From NCBI GenBank assembly GCA_017882705.1, contig JADGOZ010000144.1, forward strand, positions 1 to 33,551: 33,551 nt of DNA, written 5' to 3'. Positions 8,099 to 15,936 of the stretch are shown in pieces. Source of the DNA: Candidatus Nanopelagicales bacterium (GTDB lineage: Bacteria; Actinomycetota; Actinomycetes; S36-B12; CAIYMF01). Position 1 is the first letter of the stretch. Each line of letters opens with the position of its first letter. The notes under the pieces were generated by a model, which did not search any database, was not told where the DNA came from, and was given only the letters and a program-made list of their open reading frames with translations. The position numbers and the translations under genes are program-made.

Positions 8099-8946
8099 TC
8101 GTAGGTGTGCTCCGGCCCTGGGTAGGCGCCGGACACGACGTCGGCGGCCCAGGCCTGCGACGCCTCGAGCAGCACGCCGTGCAGGTCGGCGTACTTCTTG
8201 ACGAACTTAGCGGTACGGCCCGGGGTGAGTCCGGCCATGTCCTGCCACACGATTACCTGCGCGTCCGTGGCCGCGCCGGCGCCGATGCCGATGGTGGGCA
8301 TGGACAGGATCTCCGTCACGTGGGCGGCGAGGTCCGCGGGCACGACCTCGAGCACCACGGCGAAGGCCCCGGCCGCCTGCAGCGCCTTCGCGTCCTGCAG
8401 CAGGCGCGCGCCGTCCTCGCCGCGGCCCTGCACGCGGTAGCCGCCGAAGGCGTGCACCGACTGCGGGGTGAGACCGAGGTGGGCCATGACCGGGATGCCC
8501 GACGACGCGAGCAGCTCGACCTGCGGCAGCACGCGGGCGCCGCCCTCGAGCTTCACCGCGTGGGCGCCGGCCTCCTTCATGAAGCGGGCCGCGGTCTCGA
8601 GCGCCTGCGCCGGCGACGCCTGGTAGGAGCCGAACGGCAGGTCGGCGACGACCATCGCGCGCGAGGAGCCGCGGACCACGCCCCGCACCAGGGGGAGCAG
8701 CTCGTCGACGGTCACGGGGATCGTGGAGTCGTGGCCGTAGACGACCATCGCTGCGGAGTCGCCGACGAGGAGCACGGGGATCCCGGCCTCGTCGAACACC
8801 CGGGCGGTGAGGGCGTCGTACGCCGTGATCATCGGCCACTTCTCGTGCCGGGACTTGGCCTCGGCGAGATCGCGGACGGTGACGCGCCGACCGGTGGGGG
8901 AGCCGCCGTAGAGGGGCTCGGGCGCGTGCGAGGACGAGCTGGTCAT
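8095..8946 (-). CDS. panB: 3-methyl-2-oxobutanoate hydroxymethyltransferase
   Basis: PanB adds a hydroxymethyl group from 5,10-methylene-tetrahydrofolate to 2-oxoisovalerate to form ketopantoate, the first step of pantothenate and CoA synthesis in the cytosol. The 283-residue protein has the TIM-barrel markers [20 protein letters not shown] (the Asp binds Mg2+), [28 protein letters not shown] and [20 protein letters not shown]. The ATG at 8946 follows GGAGG at a good spacing. An upstream in-frame start at 8997 would add 17 residues that do not resemble the family, so it is rejected. panB close to glnA2 and glnE is also seen in Mycobacterium and Streptomyces. The divergent neighbour is the drug exporter at 9140. 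Confidence 0.95.
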   Translation of the reverse strand: MTSSSSHAPEPLYGGSPTGRRVTVRDLAEAKSRHEKWPMITAYDALTARVFDEAGIPVLLVGDSAAMVVYGHDSTIPVTVDELLPLVRGVVRGSSRAMVVADLPFGSYQASPAQALETAARFMKEAGAHAVKLEGGARVLPQVELLASSGIPVMAHLGLTPQSVHAFGGYRVQGRGEDGARLLQDAKALQAAGAFAVVLEVVPADLAAHVTEILSMPTIGIGAGAATDAQVIVWQDMAGLTPGRTAKFVKKYADLHGVLLEASQAWAADVVSGAYPGPEHTYE

Positions 8947-9056
8947 GGTGACCTCCAACGACTCGAGTCCCGGAGCGGGTACCCGTTCGAGACCCATGGT
9001 GGCATGCCCGACCCCCTGCGCCCAGCATCCCGGGGGTCCTACGCGACGGTGAGTAT

Positions 9057-9079
9057 CGAAACGGTACGGTTGCGTTTCG
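9057..9079. promoter_or_regulatory. Operator candidate CGAAACG-N9-CGTTTCG
   Basis: Perfect 7-bp arms lie at 9057-9063 and 9073-9079. The site overlaps the -35 region of the exporter promoter and lies between two divergent genes. It is a candidate binding site for the TetR-family protein encoded at 10942-11589. Confidence 0.5.
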
Positions 9080-9098
9080 CATTAGGTCGTCCTAATCT
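9071..9098 (+). promoter_or_regulatory. Promoter of the exporter-tetR operon with palindrome ATTAGGTCGTCCTAAT
   Basis: TTGCGT (9071-9076) and TAATCT (9093-9098) are 16 bp apart, a plausible sigma-70-type promoter. The 16-bp palindrome ATTAGG-TCGT-CCTAAT (9081-9096) fills the spacer and covers the -10 box, the usual place for a repressor. It superficially recalls the TTAGG/CCTAA halves of an IdeR box, but the spacing is too short for one. Confidence 0.55.
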
Positions 9099-9139
9099 CG
9101 ACCTGTTCCCGCACGACCTCGCTCCGGAAGGCGTCTCCC

Positions 9140-10945
9140 ATGGCAGAGCAGAAGCAGACGGCCGAGCAGCCCACGGCCGGCTGGCAGACCTCCGGCGCGG
9201 GGCACCCCCGCCGCTGGGCGATCCTCGGCGTGCTGGTCACGAGCCTGCTCGTCGTGGTGCTCGACAACACGATCCTCAACATCGCGCTGCCGACGATCCA
9301 GAAGGACCTCGGCGCCGACCAGAGCCAGCTGCTGTGGGCCGTCGACGCCTACATCCTGGTCTTCGCGGCGCTGCTGTTCACCTGGGGCGTGCTCGGCGAC
9401 AAGTACGGCCGCAAGCGGATCCTGGTCATCGGTCTGACGACGTTCGCCATCGCCTCCGCGGCCTGCGCCTTCGCCACGACGCCGACGATGCTCATCGTGT
9501 TCCGCGGCCTCATGGGCATCGGCGGCGCGGCCGTGCTCCCCGTGACCCTCGCGGTCATCACGGTCGTCTTCCCGCCGCACGAGCGCGGCAAGGCGATCGG
9601 CGCGTGGGCCGGTGCGGTCGGCGGCGCGGTGGCCCTCGGTCCGGTGCTCGGCGGCCTCCTGCTGGAGAACCCGCAGTGGACCAGCTGGCTGACCAACAAC
9701 GACTGGGGCGGCGTCTTCCTCATCAACGTCCCGATCGTGATCATCGGTCTCATCGGCATCTTCGTCGTGGTCCCCGAGACGAAGAACCCGCACCCGCAGG
9801 CGCTCGACATCCCCGGTCTGCTGATCTCGTTCACCGGTCTCGTGCTGTTCGTCTACGGCATCATCCACGCCTCGCAGACGCTCACGTTCCTCACGGCGTC
9901 CGTGCTGATCCCGATGATCCTCGGCGCGCTGGTCCTCACGCTCTTCGTCATCACCGAGGCGCGCAGCGACCACCGCAGCTTCGACGTCACGCTGTTCAAG
10001 AACCGGGGCTACGCCGTGAGCCTCAGCGCCGTGACGCTGGCGTTCTTCGCGATGAACGGGATCACGTTCACCCTGCCGTTCTTCCTGCAGACGCTGCGCG
10101 GCTACACCACCCTGCAGGCGGGTCTCTGCTTCCTGCCGTTCGCGCTCGGGCAGATCATCGCCGCGCCGCGCAGCGCCGGCATGGTGAACCGCTTCGGCTA
10201 CCGGCGCGTCATGACGTTCGGCCTCGGCCTCGTCGGGCTGTCGCTGCTCATCCTGTCCTTCTCGCTGCACCTCGACACGCCGCTCTGGCTGATCCTCGTG
10301 GTGTTCTTCATGTTCGGTTTCGGCATGGGAAACGTGATGGCGCCGGCCTCGACCGTCATGCAGAACGCGCTGCCGCTGGCTCGCGCGGGTGCTGGGTCGG
10401 CGGTGCAGAACACCGTCCGCCAGGTCGGCGGTGCGTTGGGCGTCGCGATCATCGGGACCGTCCTCGCCACGCAGTACGCCAAGAGCCTGCAGCCCGCGCT
10501 CGACTCGCTGCCGGCGCAGTTCCCGTCGGCGGCGAAGGACGCGATGTCGAACTCCGTCATCTCGACGGTCGAGGTGCTCAAGCAGGCCGCGGCTCAGGGC
10601 CTGCCGTCGTCGGTCGTCGACGCCACGAAGGCCACGGCGTTCGACGCGTTCCTCAGCGCCTCGCACATCACGACGCTGATCTCGACCGCCATCGTGATCG
10701 TCGCGGCGCTCGTCGTGTGGTTCCTGCTGCCGCCGATCACCCCGCCGCAGGAGGGTGCGCACGCTCCGGGCGGTCGTCCGGCCAACCATGGCGACGAGCA
10801 CGACGGGCCGCACGTCGGAGCCGCGCACTCGCGCGAGGAGGCCGACGCCCAGGCCGCCGAGCTCGAGGACACCTATGCGCGGGAGGCGGCCGAGGAGTAC
10901 GAGGCGGCGAAGGCTGCCCGCGCGGCGGAGCACGACGGCGCATGA
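9140..10945 (+). CDS. MFS multidrug exporter, DHA2 (EmrB/QacA) family
   Basis: The protein has 601 residues and about 14 transmembrane helices, the size and topology of DHA2 drug:proton antiporters. Visible motifs are LDNTILNIALPTIQ in helix 1 (the conserved acidic residue of this family), motif A as GVLGDKYGRKR, and motif C as GPVLGGLLLE in helix 5, which marks antiporters. It should export drugs or other amphipathic compounds across the cytoplasmic membrane. The C-terminal 60 residues are an unusual charged, Glu/Ala/His-rich helix, probably cytosolic. The ATG at 9140 is preceded by GGAAGG. The gene overlaps the TetR regulator by ATGA, so regulator and pump are co-transcribed and probably autoregulated through the upstream palindromes. 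Confidence 0.92.
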   Translation: MAEQKQTAEQPTAGWQTSGAGHPRRWAILGVLVTSLLVVVLDNTILNIALPTIQKDLGADQSQLLWAVDAYILVFAALLFTWGVLGDKYGRKRILVIGLTTFAIASAACAFATTPTMLIVFRGLMGIGGAAVLPVTLAVITVVFPPHERGKAIGAWAGAVGGAVALGPVLGGLLLENPQWTSWLTNNDWGGVFLINVPIVIIGLIGIFVVVPETKNPHPQALDIPGLLISFTGLVLFVYGIIHASQTLTFLTASVLIPMILGALVLTLFVITEARSDHRSFDVTLFKNRGYAVSLSAVTLAFFAMNGITFTLPFFLQTLRGYTTLQAGLCFLPFALGQIIAAPRSAGMVNRFGYRRVMTFGLGLVGLSLLILSFSLHLDTPLWLILVVFFMFGFGMGNVMAPASTVMQNALPLARAGAGSAVQNTVRQVGGALGVAIIGTVLATQYAKSLQPALDSLPAQFPSAAKDAMSNSVISTVEVLKQAAAQGLPSSVVDATKATAFDAFLSASHITTLISTAIVIVAALVVWFLLPPITPPQEGAHAPGGRPANHGDEHDGPHVGAAHSREEADAQAAELEDTYAREAAEEYEAAKAARAAEHDGA

Positions 10946-11589
10946 CCCCCCTCAGCGACCTGCTCCACGGTGGCGCCACGGACCGCGACGCCCGCGGCCA
11001 CCGGGGGCCGGGTCGTCCGCGGAGCGTCGAGGCGGACAAGGCAATCCTGGACGCGGCGCTGGCCCTGCTCGCCGAGGTCGGCCCCACGGCGTTGTCGGTC
11101 GAGGAGGTGGCGTCGCGGGCAGGTGTCGGCAAGACCACGATCTACCGCCGCTTCGCCACGAAGGACGACCTCGTCGTCGCGTCGCTCGCGTCGCTCAACG
11201 AGTCGTTGCCCACGGAGATCGCCGAGGGCACCGTCCGCGACTGCCTCGTCGCGATGGTCAGCGGCTGGTGGGCCCAGCAGGAGGACGGCAACCCGAGCGG
11301 TCAGCTGTTCCACCGTGTGCTGGCGCACGCGAAGACGAACCCGCAGATGTTCTGTGCCTTCTACGACCAGGTGATCGAGCCACGTCGCGACGTCTATCGC
11401 GTCATCGTCCGGCGAGGCATCGAGCGCGGCGAGCTGCGCGACGACACCGACGTCGAGCTGATGACGACGCTCATCATCTCGTCGTCGGTCTACGTGCTGC
11501 AGATGCGTGCCAGCGGTCGCGACGCCTCGCCGGGCGCGGGTCCTGCCGACTTCGTCGACGCGATCCTGCGCGGGTTCCTCGCCGCCTGA
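10942..11589 (+). CDS. TetR/AcrR-family transcriptional regulator
   Basis: This 215-residue protein has an N-terminal TetR DNA-binding domain: ILDAALALLAEVGPTALSVEEVASRAGVGKTTIYRRFATKDDLV (about 35-78), with the helix-turn-helix at 51-72. The C-terminal half is a helical ligand-binding and dimerisation domain of the type often called TetR_C_11. The start codon overlaps the stop of the exporter gene (ATGA). This arrangement and the palindromes at 9057-9096 suggest that it represses its own operon and is released when it binds a substrate of the pump. The ligand is unknown. About 24 disordered residues precede the HTH domain. Confidence 0.92.
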   Translation: MTPLSDLLHGGATDRDARGHRGPGRPRSVEADKAILDAALALLAEVGPTALSVEEVASRAGVGKTTIYRRFATKDDLVVASLASLNESLPTEIAEGTVRDCLVAMVSGWWAQQEDGNPSGQLFHRVLAHAKTNPQMFCAFYDQVIEPRRDVYRVIVRRGIERGELRDDTDVELMTTLIISSSVYVLQMRASGRDASPGAGPADFVDAILRGFLAA

Positions 11590-11666
11590 CGGCATAGGCC
11601 CACCGGGCTTTCGTGGGATGCTCAGCACGCCCTGACGTCATCGACACCCACCGAGGAGCCGGAACC

Positions 11667-12053
11667 ATGGACATGCGCCTGGAGCTCGTCCCGCTGCCGA
11701 CGACCGACGTGGACCGGAGCAAGCAGTTCTACGTCGACCGCGTGGGCTTTCACCTCGACCACGACGTCGAGCCCGGCAACGGCATGCGGATCGTGCAGCT
11801 GACTCCGCCGGGATCAGCGTGCTCGATCGCCTTCGGCGTCGGCTTCAGCAACCCCGACGCGCCTCGTGTGCAGGGCCTGCACCTCGTGGTCGACGACATC
11901 GAGGCGGCTCGCGCGATGCTGCTGGGCAACGGCGTCGAGGCGTCTGAGGTCAATGACATGGGCGGCGTGAAGTACGTCTACTTCAGCGACCCCGACGGCA
12001 ACTCATGGGCGCTGCAGCAGATCCCCGACTGGGCCGGCCAGTCGCTGAGCTGA
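11667..12053 (+). CDS. VOC-family (glyoxalase/bleomycin-resistance fold) protein
   Basis: This small cytosolic protein of 128 residues has two beta-alpha-beta-beta-beta units. The first is LELVPLPTTDVDRSKQFY, the second starts at LHLVVDDIEAARAML and ends with YFSDPDGNSWALQQ. The latter is the usual C-terminal signature of glyoxalase-like proteins, with the Glu-type metal ligand replaced by Gln or Trp context, so metal binding is uncertain. The ATG at 11667 has GAGGAG about eight bases upstream; an earlier in-frame start at 11613 lacks one. The family includes isomerases, dioxygenases and antibiotic-binding proteins, and the function here is unassigned. It follows tetR by 77 bp and may belong to the same transcript. 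Confidence 0.85.
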   Translation: MDMRLELVPLPTTDVDRSKQFYVDRVGFHLDHDVEPGNGMRIVQLTPPGSACSIAFGVGFSNPDAPRVQGLHLVVDDIEAARAMLLGNGVEASEVNDMGGVKYVYFSDPDGNSWALQQIPDWAGQSLS

Positions 12054-12178
12054 CGCCGACCTGCCGTGCCGTGTCCGCACGCGATCGGGTCCGGCTCGTC
12101 GCGATCGCCGGGATCCACCCGAACCTCACACCCGGCGGCTAGCCTGCGAATGCTGACGTCGGACATGAGGGGGTAGCG

Positions 12179-12649
12179 GTGCCGCCGAACCCTCGCCTGC
12201 TGCTCCCCGGAGCCGCTGCGGCTGTTGTCCTCGTCCTTGCCGCATGCTCGTCGACGGGCAGCGTCGTCGCCACCGGTCCGGCCGTCCAGACTTACTCCTG
12301 CTGCTCGTCTGCGGACATCCTCGCGGTGCGTCATCCCGGCGAGACGGTGACTCTGCACTGGGTCGCCACCCCGGTCGGCCCTCCGGCGAGCGGTGCGGTG
12401 AGCACCGTTCGGCTCGGTGCCGGGTTGTCCGGCCCGTTCGCCTCCGTCTCGGCGCTGAAGGCTGCCGACGGTCCGGCGACCATGACGGCTCCCGTCATCG
12501 ACACCACCAACCAGGCCGGTGAAGCTCCTGTGTCCGTCATCGTCATCCCCCAGGACGCCCCAGCCGGTTACTACGACCTCACGACGACGATCGACCAGGA
12601 CGGCGGGCGACTCACTGGTGCCAGCGTCATCACGGTGGCACCGGCGTAG
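12179..12649 (+). CDS. Small secreted lipoprotein
   Basis: This 156-residue protein has a short positively charged start, a hydrophobic stretch of Ala, Val and Leu, and the lipobox LAAC with Cys23 as the lipid-modified residue. It should be anchored to the outer face of the cytoplasmic membrane. The mature part is Ser/Thr/Val-rich with a CC pair (YSCCSSAD) and looks beta-sandwich-like (HPGETVTLHWVATP and GYYDLTTTI), as in bacterial Ig-like domains. The GTG at 12179 is preceded by GAGGGGG. The function is unknown. It precedes the GT87 gene by 130 bp on the same strand and could share envelope-related work with it. Confidence 0.78.
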   Translation: MPPNPRLLLPGAAAAVVLVLAACSSTGSVVATGPAVQTYSCCSSADILAVRHPGETVTLHWVATPVGPPASGAVSTVRLGAGLSGPFASVSALKAADGPATMTAPVIDTTNQAGEAPVSVIVIPQDAPAGYYDLTTTIDQDGGRLTGASVITVAPA

Positions 12650-12779
12650 GCACTCGCCCGCGCTCGCCGGTGGGAGCCTCACCCTCGGAGGGGCTCGCGT
12701 CCCGGTACCCTCCATCGCGGGGCGACCTGGCCAGCACTGGGCCTGCATCGGGCGTCCGTCGAGTTGGGGGAAGTCGACG

Positions 12780-13967
12780 ATGCCTGGTGTCCGCACGCGC
12801 GTCGTGTCCTGTGCGTTGCTGGTGCTGGGCGTGGTGATCGCAACGAGGTCGGTCGCCGGGAGCGGCTTCACCGACCTGTCCGTCTACGTGGCCGGTGGCC
12901 GGGCGATCCTGCAGGGGGCGCCGCTCTATCGCGCGACCGGGGACTTCGGGCTGCCGTTCACCTACACGCCGTTCGCCGCGCTGCTCTTCGTCCCGTTGGC
13001 CCTGACCGGACCAGCAGCTCCCGTTCTCATGCTCGTCGCTTCGCTCGCCGCCCTCGCCCGCGTCGCGGTGCTCCTGGGCCGTGCGCTTGCCGACGGGTGG
13101 GGCCTCGAGCCGGTCACGTGCAGCGCGGGGCTGCTCGGCCTCATGCTCATGTCCGAGCCGGTCACCGCCACGTTGAGCTTCGGCCAGGTCAACGCCCTGG
13201 TGCTGTGGTTGGTCGTGGAAGCGTTCAGTGCTCGACGGGCGAGCTCACCCTGGATGATCGGACTCGCGGCGGCGATCAAGCTGACACCCCTGGCATTCGT
13301 GCCGCTGATGTTCGGATCCCGCCGTTCGCGGGACGGGCTGATCAGCATGTTCGCTCTCGTCGCGACCGTTGCGCTCGGCTGGGCGGTTCAGCCGTCGGAG
13401 GCGACTCGCTACTGGGCCACCCTCGCCGTCGACGCCCGCCGGGTGGGCGGTGTCGCCTTCGTGAGCAACCAGTCCATCAACGGCATGCTGTGGAGGCTCA
13501 CCGGCCCTGGCGGCGATCGTGTCGTGTGGGCCGTGTCCTGCGTCGCGGTCGGCCTGATCTGCTACGCCGTCGGCATCCGGGCGCTCAGGCACGGCGACTG
13601 GATCCTCGCGGTGGGCAGCGTCGGCCTGTTCTCCCTGCTCGCGTCGCCGATCTCCTGGTCGCACCACTGGGTGCTGCTCACGCCGATGCTCGTCGCTCTG
13701 AGCCTTCGCCGTACCCGGGCGTCGACCGCGTTGGCCGTCCTCGGAACGGGCATCCTGATCAGCAGCGTCATCTGGTGGGTGCCCAACACCTCTGATCGCG
13801 AGTACCAGCACCACGGATGGCAGATCGTCGCGGGCAACGCGTACGCGTTGTTCGGGCTCGCCGTGGTCGCCTACCTCGCATGGAGCCTCCGTGCGGACGT
13901 CGATCGGGCGCCCGGTACACCGGTGGACGAGCCGCGAACCACGACGACGCAGTCGGGGACCTCCTGA
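12780..13967 (+). CDS. GT87-family membrane glycosyltransferase
   Basis: This polytopic membrane protein of 395 residues with roughly ten helices matches the GT87 (DUF2029) family, polyprenyl-phosphate-mannose-dependent alpha-1,2-mannosyltransferases such as mycobacterial PimE. The first extracytoplasmic loop has the family pattern TDLSVYVAGGRAILQGAPLY (31-50), including the conserved Asp32 thought to be catalytic. FTYTPFAALL, NQSINGML and SPISWSHHWV are further hallmarks. It probably adds mannose or another sugar to a lipid or envelope glycan on the outer membrane face. The ATG at 12780 has GGGGGA upstream; a longer frame back to 12519 overlaps the lipoprotein gene and is rejected. The hydrophilic tail is Thr-rich. 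Confidence 0.85.
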   Translation: MPGVRTRVVSCALLVLGVVIATRSVAGSGFTDLSVYVAGGRAILQGAPLYRATGDFGLPFTYTPFAALLFVPLALTGPAAPVLMLVASLAALARVAVLLGRALADGWGLEPVTCSAGLLGLMLMSEPVTATLSFGQVNALVLWLVVEAFSARRASSPWMIGLAAAIKLTPLAFVPLMFGSRRSRDGLISMFALVATVALGWAVQPSEATRYWATLAVDARRVGGVAFVSNQSINGMLWRLTGPGGDRVVWAVSCVAVGLICYAVGIRALRHGDWILAVGSVGLFSLLASPISWSHHWVLLTPMLVALSLRRTRASTALAVLGTGILISSVIWWVPNTSDREYQHHGWQIVAGNAYALFGLAVVAYLAWSLRADVDRAPGTPVDEPRTTTTQSGTS

Positions 13968-14050
13968 GCGGGACCGAGGTCGGTTCGGCACGTCAGTCGG
14001 CGTCGTCTCGCTTCCCCGCCTGAATCCACGCAGAGACCGACGGTTTCCGC

Positions 14051-14104
14051 GGCTTCGGCCAGGGAAGCCGACGTGCACCCGGCCGCGCCGACCGTGGCCG
14101 GGTG
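14051..14104. terminator. Two hairpins between the GT87 gene and nadE
   Basis: GGCTTC/GAAGCC (14051-14056 with 14064-14069) is followed by the stronger CACCCGGCC/GGCCGGGTG (14076-14084 with 14096-14104, 11-base loop). Both sit between convergent genes, and the second is a good bidirectional terminator candidate. Confidence 0.6.
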
Positions 14105-14129
14105 TCGACCGGGGGTCAGGGGTTGCTCG

Positions 14130-15854
14130 TCAGCCGGCGTTCTCGCGCCAGCGGTTCGTGACCGGCAGGCGGCGGTCGCGCCCGAAGCCCTTGACCGAGA
14201 TCTTCGTGCCCGGCGGGTACTGACGGCGCTTGTACTCCGCGACGTCGGTCAGCCGCAGCACGCGTTCCACGAGCGCCTGGTCGAAGCCGTCCGCGACGAG
14301 CTCGGCCGCACCGCGGTCGTTCTCGACGTAGTCGTCGAGCAGGCCGTCGAGCACCTCGTAGTCGGGCAGCGAGTCGCTGTCGAGCTGGCCCGGACGCAGC
14401 TCGGCCGACGGCGGCTTCTCGATGCTGTTCGGCGGGATCGGGGGAGTCTCGCCCCGGTGCAGCGCCTCCGCGTTGCGCCAGCGCGCGAGCCGCCACACGT
14501 CGACCTTGGGCACGTCCTTGATCGGCGCGAAGCCGCCGACGGCGTCGCCGTAGATCGTGGAGTAGCCCACGGAGAGCTCGCTCTTGTTGCCGGTCGCGAG
14601 CACGAGGTGGCCCTCGGCGTTCGAGATGGCCATCAGCGTCGTGCCGCGAACCCGTGCCTGCAGGTTCTCCTCGGCGAGGCCCGACAGCGCCAGCTGCGCC
14701 TGGAACGCGTCGACCATCGGGGCGATCGACACCGTCCGCAGGTGCAGGCCGGTGCGCTCGGCCATGTCGGTGGCGTCGCCCCTGGAGTGCTCGGAGGAGT
14801 ACACGCTCGGCAGCGAGACGCCGTGCACGTGGTCAGCGCCGATCGCATCGATCGCGATGGCCGCGACCACCGCGGAGTCGATGCCGCCGGAGAGGCCGAG
14901 GACGACGGATCCGAAGCCGTTCTTGCCGAGGTAGTCGCGCAGTCCTGTGACGAGCGCGCCCCACACCTCGGCGTCGTCCGAGATCCGCTCGGCGACCGTG
15001 GGCGGCACGGCGGCGTACGCCGGCAGCGGGAAGCCGATCGCGGCGACCGACCGGCTCGTGGTGGGATCCGCCATCGGCAGCTCGAGGTCGGTGACGAGAA
15101 GCGTCTCGGTGAACTGCGGCGCTCGTGAGACGAGCTCGCCGCGCGCATCGACCACGAGGGAGTCCCCGTCGAACACGAGCTCGTCCTGCCCGCCGACCAG
15201 GTTGACGTAGGCCAGCGCGCAGCCGGCCTCGCGGGCACGTCGCGCGCAGAGGTCGAGGCGTACGTCGTCCTTGTTGCGCTCGTACGGCGAGCCGTTGATC
15301 ACCACGAGGATCCCGGCGCCGGCTGCCCGCACCTCGGAGACCGGCCCGCCCTCCTGCCACAGGTCCTCGCAGATCGCCAGTGCCACGTCGATCCCGTTGA
15401 CGCGGACCACGGTGGTGCCGGAGCCTGGCACGAAGTAGCGGTACTCGTCGAAGACGCCGTAGTTCGGCAGGTGGTGCTTCGCATAGCGCGCCACGACACG
15501 CCCGCCGGTGATGACGGCGGCCGCGTTCTGCGGCTTCCCGCGCGGCGTCCCGAGCGCGGCGCTGGAGCCGGCTGCGTAGTCGAGGTAGCCGACGATCGCG
15601 ACGAGCGTGCCGAGGCCCTCGCCCAGCAGCCGCGCGGCCAGGTCGTCGAGCGCCGCGCGGCTCGCGTCCTGGAACGACGGGCGCAGCGCGAGGTCCTCGA
15701 CGGGGTAGCCGGTCACGACCATCTCGGGGAAGGCCACGAGGTGGGCGCCGGCCGCGTGGGCCTCGTGCGCCCGCCCCACGACGAGCTCGACGTTGCCGGC
15801 GAGGTCGCCGACGGTGGGGTTGATCTGGGCCAGGGCCAACCGCAACTGGGGCAC
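14130..15854 (-). CDS. nadE: Glutamine-dependent NAD+ synthetase
   Basis: This two-domain enzyme of 574 residues makes NAD+ from deamido-NAD+, ATP and glutamine. The N-terminal nitrilase-like glutaminase domain shows the catalytic triad Glu44 (FPEMV), Lys126 (YAKHHLPNYGVFDE) and Cys162 (ICEDLW). The C-terminal synthetase domain has the ATP-binding P-loop SGGIDS (322-327) and the STIYGDAVGGFAPIKDVPK block. The length is typical of the shorter bacterial glutamine-dependent type, below the roughly 680 residues of the mycobacterial enzyme. The GTG start at 15854 lies six bases after a TAGGCT hexamer and has no ribosome binding site, which fits leaderless translation. It is divergent from glnA. 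Confidence 0.95.
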   Translation of the reverse strand: MPQLRLALAQINPTVGDLAGNVELVVGRAHEAHAAGAHLVAFPEMVVTGYPVEDLALRPSFQDASRAALDDLAARLLGEGLGTLVAIVGYLDYAAGSSAALGTPRGKPQNAAAVITGGRVVARYAKHHLPNYGVFDEYRYFVPGSGTTVVRVNGIDVALAICEDLWQEGGPVSEVRAAGAGILVVINGSPYERNKDDVRLDLCARRAREAGCALAYVNLVGGQDELVFDGDSLVVDARGELVSRAPQFTETLLVTDLELPMADPTTSRSVAAIGFPLPAYAAVPPTVAERISDDAEVWGALVTGLRDYLGKNGFGSVVLGLSGGIDSAVVAAIAIDAIGADHVHGVSLPSVYSSEHSRGDATDMAERTGLHLRTVSIAPMVDAFQAQLALSGLAEENLQARVRGTTLMAISNAEGHLVLATGNKSELSVGYSTIYGDAVGGFAPIKDVPKVDVWRLARWRNAEALHRGETPPIPPNSIEKPPSAELRPGQLDSDSLPDYEVLDGLLDDYVENDRGAAELVADGFDQALVERVLRLTDVAEYKRRQYPPGTKISVKGFGRDRRLPVTNRWRENAG

Positions 15855-15860
15855 GTGGCC

Positions 15861-15866
15861 AGCCTA
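15861..15866 (-). promoter_or_regulatory. -10 box TAGGCT for leaderless nadE
   Basis: Read on the minus strand, TAGGCT fits the actinomycete -10 consensus TANNNT and ends six bases before the GTG. The transcript would start at or next to the start codon. No Shine-Dalgarno sequence is present. Confidence 0.5.
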
Positions 15867-15924
15867 GGGGGAGGCCGACAGGCCGGAAGGGCGAGCCGAC
15901 GCACGGACGTAACCCGGACTGCGC

Positions 15925-15930
15925 CACAAT
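15925..15930 (+). promoter_or_regulatory. Possible -10 box CACAAT for leaderless glnA
   Basis: CACAAT ends six bases before the glnA ATG and matches TATAAT at four of six positions. There is no ribosome binding site upstream, so a leaderless transcript is possible. I see no good -35 box. Confidence 0.3.
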
Positions 15931-15936
15931 GCGCCC

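Noticed and set aside
9081..9096. IdeR/DtxR iron box
   Set aside because: TTAGG and CCTAA halves are present but separated by 4 bases instead of 9, and the adjacent genes have no iron role.
8107..11589. Very long open frame of over 1100 codons on the plus strand across panB, the exporter and tetR
   Set aside because: It is a frame shadow made possible by high GC: most of it is Arg/Ala-rich nonsense antisense to panB or out of frame with the exporter. Only its last part is the genuine TetR gene starting at 10942.
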